NCBI GenBank assembly: GCA_032622095.1
Contig: CP136065.1
Span: forward strand, 59,701,094-59,765,093
Reading direction: 5' to 3'
Length of the DNA: 64,000 bases
DNA from: Siphonodentalium dalli
Lineage: Eukaryota; Mollusca; Scaphopoda; Gadilida; Siphonodentaliidae
Shown: positions 1 through 10,800 of the stretch, in pieces
Layout: every line of letters starts with the position of its first letter
How positions within the stretch are numbered: position 1 is the first letter of the stretch
Translations under genes and position numbers: made by a program
The notes under the pieces: generated by a model
Seen by the model: the letters and a program-made list of their open reading frames with translations, nothing else
Told to the model about the DNA's origin: nothing
The model's database searches: none

Positions 1-66
1 AGGTTAAATCTGTCTTGTAAGTTTAGAAAGCAGATGATTTACAGATCTTCATATAATGTACTATAT

Positions 67-518
67 ACAGGTATGAGCTGGCATGAAAATATGGTGCTGG
101 ATATTTGCAGAATGAGGTCCGCGAGGTTGATTTTAGTGACCCTACCATGCAAAGCGGGCAAGCATCACTAAATTCACCCTCTGTGGACCTTATTCTGCTT
201 TGGCCTCATTTTCTCTGGAAATTATCTTTATTATCAAATTAACAAGTTTTTTTTAGAAACTTCTTTGGAAAGTTTCTTTTTTTTTACGTTTAGTTTCTCT
301 ATATCCTCAAATTGGCAGACGACACAATGCATAATCAAGGTGTCAAATGGGTACACATCACCATCTTCACAATCTGGGAACTTTAATCTGTGTCTAGGTC
401 TCCCATAGTAGATTTTGGTGACGCAAGCCTGCTGTGCAGGGTAGTGTCACTAAATTCACCCTCTGGGGACCTCATTCTGCAAATGTCCGGCACCATATTT
501 TCCGGCCTGTGTATGAGG
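67..518. repeat. Double-hairpin hAT-type MITE, diverged copy
   Basis: Two imperfect palindromes (about 112-196 and 408-482), built on the GCAGAATGAGGTCC hairpin, flank about 200 bp of unique middle. The middle matches that of the copy at 992-1451. The outer ends carry a variant terminus (GGTGCTGG...CCGGCACC-like) and no clear 8-bp target duplication, so this is an old or differently ended copy. Confidence 0.6.
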
Positions 519-670
519 TGATAAATGCATATGACTCTCCAATGATGGAAGGATGTCAGGACCCATTAGATTCATGTTAGATCAGTTTAACACGTTTAAC
601 CCATTCTTTACTATGGTAAAATTATACTCAATGATGAGTATAGTTCCCTTAGGAAATGTTCCAACAATCC

Positions 671-763
671 GTTAATGCCCCAAATAATCGACTCCTTAAC
701 CACAGCAGAATTATGGGTAATTCTGCTGTGGTTAAGGAGTCGATTATTTAGGGCATTACTGTA
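671..763. repeat. Short palindromic mariner-type MITE (CAGTAATGCCC family)
   Basis: A near-perfect hairpin. The left arm reads ATGCCCCAAATAATCG and onward, and its inverse returns as far as GGGCATTACTGTA. The full-length relative at 50936-51151 begins TA-CAGTAAT and ends ATTACTG-TA, consistent with a TA target duplication of Tc1/mariner type. This copy has lost the central part. Confidence 0.65.
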
Positions 764-991
764 GGTCGTTAGTTGAATTTATTATCTAAAAATTTCCTCC
801 AATTATTAGGACTCCTTATGTACTTGTATTTTCTGTCATCTGGTTCTTTTTTCTGAAAAAACATCCAGATGAATAAAAGACGATTCCAATGTATTCATTT
901 AGAACTGACGGGAAAATCCATTCAGTATAGAATCAAGGAAGAGCCAGCAGTTTACTGGTTTATTATTATGGTTTGAAGAGCTATGACCAAT

Positions 992-1451
992 CAAGCCTGA
1001 GTTTAGTGTGCCTGTCATTTGCAGAATGAGGTCCCCAGAGGGTGAATTTAGGGATGCCATCCCGCTTAGCAGGCTAGGATCACTAAATTCGCCCTCTGGG
1101 GACCTCATTCTGCTTAGGCCTCATATTCTCTGGAAAGTTTCTTCATTATCAAATTTCTATAGAAACTTCTTCACATTGATTCTATTTCTTTTTTAGTTTA
1201 GTTTCTCTATATCCCCAAATTGGCAGACGACACATTGCTTAATCGAGGTTCCCAATGGGTGTACATCACAATATTCACCATTTGGGAACTTTATACTGAG
1301 TCAAAATATCCAATAGCAGATGAGGCCATGTAGAATAAGGTCCCCAGAGGATGAATTTAGTGATGCTAGCCCGCTATGGGGGATAGCGTCACTAAATTCA
1401 CCCTCTGGGGACCTCATTCTGCAAATGACAGGCCCACTAAACTCAGGCTTG
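992..1451. mobile_element. Double-hairpin hAT MITE with 8-bp target duplication
   Basis: The terminal inverted repeats begin CAAGCCTGAGTTTAGTG and end with the inverse, CTCAGGCTTG. Each end continues into an internal hairpin built from GCAGAATGAGGTCCCCAGAG. The 8-bp direct repeat TGACCAAT flanks it at 984-991 and 1452-1459, as expected of hAT insertion. No transposase is encoded, so it must have been mobilised in trans. The short open frames reading MRSPEGEFSDA through these hairpins are by-products of stop-free repeat DNA. Confidence 0.85.
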
Positions 1452-1549
1452 TGACCAATTAATACCGGACAATCCTGGAACACATCCTCCACCACTGGGC
1501 ATCAAATGAGACAAGCTTAAGGCAAAGTGGTCAAAAAATCACAGACTGT

Positions 1550-1829
1550 TTAAATATCCGTCACCTGAAGATTGTCCAGATTGCGAGAATTCAGAATCTG
1601 GCTCTCGAATATGTGCCCATTCGATATGGGGTTGTCGATTCGCTGTTTATCTTGCATTGAATTATGGGTAAGATGCTCATCAATAGCTGCTGTCAAGTAT
1701 ATGTCTGGCGACGGCACATGGTTCGGAGATGTTTTGTTTTCATGGTACATGCTAATGGCGATTTGTTGCTCATCGAAGTCACGTTGGTACATGCTGTCAA
1801 CAGCGTTTACATCCAATGATTCCTCTTGG
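1550..1829 (-). CDS. CDH23: CDH23-like terminal coding exon (cytoplasmic tail, PDZ ligand)
   Basis: This is the last exon. It follows a pyrimidine-rich TTTTCAG acceptor at 1830-1836 and opens with one base (C) that completes the glycine codon left by the 51-bp exon at 11491. It encodes 92 residues and a TAA stop. The stretch IYLTAAIDEH resembles the conserved YLRAAIQEY element of the vertebrate CDH23 tail (recalled, not searched). The protein ends QVTDI, with Thr at -2 and a hydrophobic residue at 0: a class I PDZ-binding motif, as at the C-terminus of vertebrate CDH23, where it binds harmonin. The region is hydrophilic and has no other recognised domain. The tail is shorter than in vertebrates. 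Confidence 0.85.
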
Positions 1830-4800
1830 CTGAAAATAATAGAACAGATAGCCAATAGTAAAATTTGTTACTTGTATCCCATTGATTCATTTATGGGAAT
1901 GTTCAATTAACACCGGTGACTTGGGAACCATAACACAGAACAAGCCTTCGATGATGACCTCTGTTTTGTGGTCGTAATAAAGCATAACTTCATTCCGTTC
2001 AGTCCACATTAAAGATGCATAATCAGAATTAACACTAGCAAGTTATTATTTCCTTGGCTTCGGGGTAAAAAATATTTGATTCGGGTCGAGGAACCCACCC
2101 ATCAAAGCTCATCACCACTGATAATTTTAAGTGGCCCAGTAAACAGTCGAGGAGAAGTCTTTTTCTGACCAAATTGCAGATGAAGTTGGATAACTCTAAA
2201 ATCAAGTGGCTTTTTTGTGTCAGATATTTGCCAACCTGCAAAATTTCGTTGAACAAAATGTTGATAGATAACAGGTTTTGGGCAATTTTATACCATAGTT
2301 GACTGTGGTTAGCATTATTTTTGGGCAATCACTCGATTCTGATAACTGAAGCGGCATTTTATTGTTGTTGGAATCTGATGATATGGGGACCATCAAATTG
2401 GATTGAGTACCTTTAATTGGAGCCATCATTCAGAAATTAAAATAGAGCCCAAAATGCCACAAGACCATAGCAATTTTACTACTAGTAGTTGGTTTACGAA
2501 CATCAGGGAAAAAAATATCTCAAAGAGGACAGCTGTAGAGGAGGGGAAAAAATAAAAATAAAAAACAGAATATCTCAATTATTCTTATTTTTCATGCTAT
2601 TATGACTGATAGAAATATTATGACAGATAGAATGGTTTGGTGAGTCTAATACAAACTGAACATAATAGACCAAAAAAAATAAATTCTGTTATTTTTGGTC
2701 AAAAAGTTGTTCGCGGGTTCATAAATAAACGAATTAAATTGGTGTTAACTAACTATGGAAAAAAATGGGCATGCAGAACCAGAAATTACACTTGACCTGT
2801 ATTTAAGGCAGTGAATCACATTTCATTACATTAAGTCATCTAGAACAAAAGCTATCATCCAAATACATGTACGAACAAACAGTAGCCAATGGCAGTATCC
2901 CCCGCCCAGGTGGACAAAGTTGGGGATGGGCATTTTCAAAATATGTAAAAATTTGGCAGTGAATGAAACAGCACAAATTTCGATCCCTTCCAATTTTTAA
3001 CCAGCCAAATTCTCAACTCTGGAGAATTCAGTTAGAATTTTCCAGCTGGTATTCTCAGAACTTAAACAAATTCCAACTTAACACATCACCTTTCAACTCA
3101 GGTGATTCCAGTCTAAAATTTGACTGAAGTATAGGGAAATATTTTAATCTTGATTTAAATTTAAAAAAAACCCACTAAATTTAAGTCAACGAAAAAAAAG
3201 TTCCATTTTCTAATTTCCAACAACTGTTTTCCAGACATAAGAGAGCCCACACTGTTGTTACGTTGACCAAGCAGAGAAGGCCAGCTTTCACTGGGTATGA
3301 CAGCCGGTATTACATAGGCGATACAATAGCTATAAGATACTCAAGTGCAAATGAACGGCATGCATTTGTTTCCATTATTTTATTAACTAAAAAGAGGGAA
3401 GAAAATCTGCTTCTGTATACATTTTACCAGTAACTATCACAACCAATAAGATTTCCCATTCTTTATAGCCATGCTCCACAACCAAAACAAATATCTGGCT
3501 TCTATAGATTCCTGTCATCAGATTATAGTTAGTCCAAGTTTTTCTTATCTCATGCATCACAGAAATTCCACTGCACCAATGTAAGGACGCTTGTCCCCCA
3601 AAGAAGTACACACGACCTAGAGATATCTGTTCTCTAGCTGTGCACGTAAAACTTTTTAACCCTATACTAAATGGATTCTCCAATCACTTATAAAAGTATA
3701 CATTGGAACAGTCCCTCCCACCAGGAAAACACAGGAGAGCAATTATTTGCTATCACGATTCAGAAGACAGGTGTAATTGTGCCCGTAATATAATTGAAAG
3801 TTGGGTTTTTCTCAAACAAAATGTCATTGTGGGATAGACCAATGTCCAGTTACACTTTCACATGCCCATAATTTAACTGAGATGGGAAAGGTTTTAAATA
3901 TACCTTCAAATAGTTTAAAATTGAGTCAATGATTACAGTGACCATAGACATTTTGACAAGAGGGATATTTTTGACAAGAGGGATATGTGTGTTTTCAAGA
4001 AAAATAAGCAGACAAAAGAAATACAAGTACAGATGGAGTCATATTTTTTGTAGGGAAATGTTCAAATAATAAGTTCAAAAAGCGACCTATGGTTATTTAG
4101 TATAGCAAAGGTTAACAGCAGTGTAAAATTTTGATCATAAAGCTGCTGTGTAATTCTAAGGCCAAAAGACCATATTAAAGCACAGCTATTAAAGTATTTG
4201 AACTTTATTATACTAAATTAAAGCTTCACACTCCTGTTTTGTTATGACCTGCCGATTTAAATATGACCCAAAAATTAATACTTTATCAAGATAGGTCACT
4301 TCTATGACCTTAGAGTGTCTACCATGTTATAGACATCGGTTAACCCTTCAATGACTGGAGCTTCCTGAAATTTTGCAAAAATCCTGTGCCAATGTATTCT
4401 TTTATATAGGCGAGTCTCCCATAGGGAGCCTCGCAAATATAAGAGATTGGCCTAACAATATTTACCTTGATCTTGTAAGCCAGTGCATTCTCTTATACAT
4501 GTATATGCGATGCTCCCTATGACTCACATATATAAAAGAATGCACATGCACAGGATCTTCAATGCTGCATCAGCACAGCTCCCATCATGAAAGGGTTAAG
4601 CTCTTGCCTGCTGTACATCCATACTTAGTACAGACCTACTTCAGCACAATAGCAGTCGGCCATTTCTCATAACTGTGATACAGACATCTGTGTATCAGAA
4701 CTATACATCATAAATGTTTGAAATAGTGTATGATGTTCCAGGAATATGAATGACAATAACTTTTCAATTAAATCAGTTTTATGGTTTTTGGGATATTTCC

Positions 4801-7800
4801 GTTATATTATTCCAATGGAAAATAGTCATAATGGCCCAGTACATGACGTAATGATGTCATTCAGCAACGAAGAGGCTAACTAACCATTTTTTGAACTGAC
4901 TTATGGAAAATTTGGTTTCTGCATGATCATGGTCAGAGATAATAGAGGATCAGTGATTTGAAAATGGTATATTGCGAGTCAAATCTCACAACCTTTGGCA
5001 ATACAATCACATTAGGACTTATTTTAATAAACACTGTCCTGGTTAGCATCCTCTAAAATTTCTATTTGTCGATCAAAAAATAAACATAAAATTGCATGTT
5101 GAAACATCAAAACGGTTTGAAATATATTTACAGCTCAAAACAGTTAAAGGTACTCAATACGATTCGATAGTCCCCATATAATCAGATTGCAAAAACGACA
5201 ACATTTTTTGAAAAGCTGCTTCAGTTACCAGAATCAATTAATTGCCCGAATATAATGCTAACCAGAGTCAACGATAGTATAAAATTGCCAAAAACCTGTT
5301 ATTTATCAATATTTTGTTGAATGAAATTTGGTCGGATTGTCAAATATTTAAGAACCAAAGCCACTTGATTTTAGAGTTATCCATCTTCATCCGCAAATTG
5401 GTCAGAGTCTCAGAGACCGTCGGCTCCTTAACTTTTTGCTAGGCCGCCAAAAATTACAGGTGGTGAAAAATAATAGATTAAAATTTTTTATATCTGATCA
5501 CTCTAAGCTTTGATGGGTAGGTACCTCGACTAGAATCAAATATTTTTTACCCCCGAAGCCAAAGAAATAGTAATTTGGGAGCGTTAATTTGGATTATGCA
5601 TCTCTTTAACCCTTTGGCGAGTAAAACGACATATATGTCGTCTATCGGTTGAGGAGTAGAACGACATATATGTCGTTTCAGGAACTGTTATTTTACATAG
5701 ACATAACTTCAATAAATCATCTGATTTATAAATGATTTGTATAGGAGTTATTTTGATTAATATAATGTCCCAAATGTATAAGTGCAATCGATTATGATAA
5801 CACACGTTAACAAAAAATGCACATAAATTAAAACGAATTATTGGACCTTTTTGACCCGAACTTGTTAATAATTATTGCTATGACGTTGACGTTAAATTTA
5901 CTCATGACGTCATGTATATGACGTTACAGATACTCTCCAAAGGGTTAAGGCTTCAGTTGTGTTGGTTTTGTAGCATTCAACATGCAGCTATGCATCAGAA
6001 AATTATAAAAAAAACACACTTTTGAAACACTAATCAATAAGTCAATACAACAATGAAACAAAATGTCTCTGGTTTGTCCATAAGATAATCAGTTTTGTTT
6101 TCATGACATGAGATTCATAGCTCTGATTAATTTACTTGGGAGCAGCAGACACATTAAAGTTCATGTTTCTGCCCACTCTCATATCCAACAGGCAGAAAGA
6201 TAGAGGCCCACCAATGTTAAGGGCGGACTAACAAAACAGTTCGTTTCTAAGGGAATATTTTGTTCAAAGTGATGAGGGAAGCATATATTTTTATTCATTA
6301 TTTATTTCACATTATTTTCATGACGAGGTAGGTACATGTATTTAGATATGAAATATTTATTTTAGTCCCATGTTTACCAAAGACACTATATATGGGCAAT
6401 GTACCTAATCAGGACAGATATGCATCACATTTACGCTTATTTCAAACCTGCAGATTTGTAATAAAAGTTTTTTAAGACAAGGAAATTTCATCCATATATT
6501 TAACCTTTATTCAACATGTAAAACATGATTACAGGGTTGTATGTGTTTTTATTCCATTCAATAAACCCATTCAATAAATTGTGATAATAAACATTCTTTT
6601 AATAACAGGAAATAGTGCCAGTTGACCTTTGACTTCCAGTTTATCGTCTGTTTACATTCTGTATGCTATGTCTCAAAATACTATGGCTTCCAATATTTTT
6701 CCAACAAACTATAATGAATGATGAGCTCAAAAAGTTATGTCATTAATTATACGCCATTAAACACGCCAAAGAGTCTTTATTTATCTGGGACTATTTCTCT
6801 ACGTGGGCAAAAACAACTAGAGGTGTGACTCCCAATGGGACTAAGGATACCCCCCATGTTTTTAAAATACTAAGATGTTTCACATGTCAGTAAACATTTA
6901 GTTCAAATAATAAAATAACAGTTCCCATTACAGGTGCACAACCCTAATCTTAAACATATTGACCGAAAAATGTAGGAATAAACCTCGGACAAAATTATGC
7001 ATGTTGCGAAAATGTTCTAAGTCGAAAAAGGGGGATAACTCCACCAAAAAATATTGGACAGACGTCATAATCGCAGGTGCACAGGTTCCCATGGTACTAA
7101 ATATCTGTGCAAAGTTAAAATAAAATTGACCTAAATATGTAGGAATAAAAGCTCGGACAATATTATACATGTTGCGAAAAATTTCTAAGACTAAAAATGG
7201 CAGATAACTCCACCAAAAAAAGTTTGACAGACGTCATAATCGCAGGTGCACAGGTTCCCATGGTGGTTGATGTCTGTGCCAAGTTTCACGGAAATTGATC
7301 GAAAAACGACTGAGAAAAATCCGGACAAATTTGTGTCCACGGACGGACGACGGACGGACAAGCTGATTCCAGTATACCCCCCTAACTTCGTTGCGGGGGG
7401 GGGTATAAATATACATTGTAGTTAAGTGACACGTCATTGCATGCCTTATTGAAGCCGATGTTAGTTTCGCGCGTCCCATTTGTTGAATTTAGTAAGTTTT
7501 GGACCATGTAATAAATAGAATCTACAACTCGTCCCCAGTTTATAGCAGATTTTACAAAACTAGTCCAGTAAATTTGCCAAAGGCTCGGTCCAGACCTAAT
7601 TTACTGGACTCATTTTGTAAATTCCGCTATAAACTGGGGACTCGCTATAAACTGGGGACTCGATTATATAGGAATTCATGTTCATATGCCATGAACATGA
7701 ATTCCTATCTAAAATGATGACTTGTCAGATGGCGATTCATTTTGATAGAAATAAGGCACTTGTGCATTTTGAGTGTTGTCGACTTTTGAATAATATGGAT

Positions 7801-10800
7801 GGACAGTATTGATATATTAACTTACTTATGGGAGGTCATAAATATGCCTAATTAACCTTTCAGTGCCAAGTCCGATTTTTGTATCAACCCATATTCCCTT
7901 GATCATGATTATTGATTATAATAATGTGATACATTGATGGAAAGAGCTCTAAGGGTTAAGGAACAGGTTCTTTTTGAGACAAGATTTTCCCAGAGAAATG
8001 AACTATTTTGTTAATCTGGCCTATGTAAGTACATATGGTCTCTCTGGCAGACGTATTGGTAAAGACAGTGAGCTTGGGAATTATAAAGGATAGGAACACA
8101 GTTATTATTCGCCCATTGAGTCCATTAATAGAGCCGCACACTGATCAGGGATGCAGCCATGAATGTCACCAGGAATTTATGGCACCAAATTCAATTTGCA
8201 TTCATAACACATTTGGTCAAAATTATGAATATCAATAAAGGAAGTATTCCCTGGAATAATGTAATTCTAAGCTTTTATTGACTTTATACACAGACTTTAT
8301 ATCTCTTTGCATTCCCACAAAATTGGTCGCAAATATTAATAGCAAGCATCTGGCCAAATAAAGCAGTGTCTTGTGTTTGCTGAGGAGAGTAAATCCTCCA
8401 CTTAACCTAGATCATGCCATGAATCTCTACTCTCAAATGCCCATATATAGAGATCATATTCCACCAGTTCAGAACCTGGGGAGCTTTTTGATGTTCTGAT
8501 GGGGAACATTATAACATTGAAAAAATTACACAGGTAATATATTTCTTTGTTATAATCTATTCCGTAATTATGTACTTCACAGCAGATGGTCTTTGCTTGA
8601 GATTACATCATTTAGCTGACTTTTGTTAGCCAATTTCGCAATAAACACGAAGTAATGGGGGGGAATTGTATGGATTTTCATGATCTTCGACAAGATTTAG
8701 ATAAGATTGACTATGCTGAAGCTAAATTTTCGTGGTATAAACTGAATTAAACACAATGTTTTGACAGAAAACATCACATTCTGAGACATTGAAAAATATT
8801 GTTATTAAAATTTTAATGGTATTGTTTGGACAAAACCTGTTGCATACAAGCTTACTAAAATGACTATTATAACATGATCTATGATTACTATGAGGTATTT
8901 GGGGGGGGTGGGAGGGATGGGAATTGTAATGTATAATCGTAAGCGATGTTATGAGAAATTAGATAATTTTCAATGTTATAAAGTTCCCAGGTTTTGAACT
9001 GGCAGAATATGATCTCCATGGACGTAGCCAGATTAGAGATTCATGGCATGATCTAGGTTTGCTGAGGAGAGGAAAACCTCCATTCAACCAAGTGAAGTTA
9101 TCTCTACAAGACATAATAAGGCCAAAGAAAATTGTGTCTCGTATGGATTACAAGTCGGAAAGAACAAGAAGTTCCAACTCGGGTGCTGGGATAAAATAAC
9201 CCAAACTAAAGTTATCATCTGGAAACCAAAACTGCTGACGGATGGACAGACAGATGGATGGACATAATATGGCTGTTTTTTCAAATGGATGTATAAAAAG
9301 CGAACGGACAGACAGACGGGCGGACAGGCAAACCAATCACATAATACGTTCCATTTTTTTTAAACGGGCGTATAAAAAGCAAATACAGGCATGATACTCT
9401 TGCAATCTTAGGACTTTCATTGAGACCAGGAAAGGTCAATCTTGCAGAAGTGAATATGGCACTCAATCAAAGAAAGTTGATGGGTGGCATTTATGAAGGA
9501 ATTATCTATTGATAAGGAGGATCCTCATGCCAGACCTAATATTGTTTGCATGAATGCATTTTATTCATGAAGGATAGAAACTAACTTTTTTGGGAACCAA
9601 ATTGTATTATTGAAGTTGTCATGTGTAATTGGCCAATACTTGGTTTGTACTGATATAATTGAATAACAGACACAAGGTGCTTTATCAGGGAGACAAGTGC
9701 TTCTAAATTTACAATCACAACTAAGTTTTGTTCCAGTATTAAATTGGATAGTGTTGCACTCATAATGTATTTGTCTTATAACTGTTCACCCTCTGTTTCT
9801 CAAACCAGTAGATCGTACATTACAATTAACCCTTTGATCCTGAATGGTTTCTCCAAATCAAATCTAGAAGTATACAGTAATGCCCTAAATAATCGACTCC
9901 TTAACCACAGCAGAATTATGGGTAACTTTTCAGGATTTAGTTGGAAATATGGCTTGTTGCCATTCATCGGAAAGCTCTCACTGAGAGCTTTCCGATGAAT
10001 GTCAACAAGCTATATATAATTCCGACTAAATCCTGAAAAGTTACCCGTAATTCTGCTGTGGTTAAGGAGTCGATTATTTAGGGCATTAATGTACTGTGTA
10101 GAGCCGCGTTTAGAACCTTGCCTGCTATTAGTCCACCCCCAATTTTTTGACAAATATTTGTTCAAGGGCCTTATCATCGTTTAGACCAACCCCAATTTTT
10201 CAGACTTTGTAAGATGATAGGTACATGTATACACACCATATGTGATGACAATGTCCTATATTAAGACGATGCCGTGGGAATAACGACACAATGATCACAA
10301 TTAATCTACCCAATATAGATTGCTATTTATGATAAAAAAAAAGACACTGTAAATTATGTGTTTATTTATAAGTCAATAAATCCCTAAATGAGTCCTGAAT
10401 GGTATATATTGAAAACTGTAGGCAAGAAAATTATCTACATGTAAGTGCTAGCTGCGAAGGACATCGTAATTGGAATGACTGTCTGGTGTAGAAAAAAATA
10501 AATAAAATAAATTTAGTTCTAACTTTGAATTGATCAATTTAATTAATGATCTCTGTTAAAGTGATGTGAAACACTCCGGTTGGGTGATCAAATAGAAATG
10601 GAGAATAATTATGCTCAAAGTAGTTAGTTTATGAATATTAATCCAAATTTCCAGCACACACCGTCATTCTTATATATTAATTAAATGCAATGACTCTCAA
10701 TGCCAAAGTCATTTGCGTTAGTTTATCGCCGATTGTTTGGTCCCGAATCAAGATGGAAATATTTACAATTATACGTAGTTCAGACGATGATATCTAATGA

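Larger units (their letters stand above)
1..1549 (-). other. 3' UTR or downstream flank of the cadherin gene
   Basis: This lies downstream of the TAA stop at 1550-1552. No coding signal is seen. It holds two copies of the double-hairpin hAT-type MITE (about 67-518 and 992-1451), a short mariner-type hairpin MITE (671-763) and remnants of a TTAA element around 590-920. The first AATAAA on the minus strand after the stop is at 959-964, just beyond the MITE. It is a possible poly(A) signal, but the true cleavage site cannot be read from the sequence. Confidence 0.5.

Noticed and set aside
899-1495. Small frames with MRSPEGEFSDA-like peptides (also near 12152, 34090, 37339, 44269, 49849, 55151)
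   Set aside because: They fall exactly on double-hairpin MITE copies on both strands, and the similarity is DNA palindrome, not protein conservation.
1572-1910. Plus-strand 112-residue frame over the terminal exon
   Set aside because: Shadow of the minus-strand CDH23 exon, which has matching splice phase and motifs.
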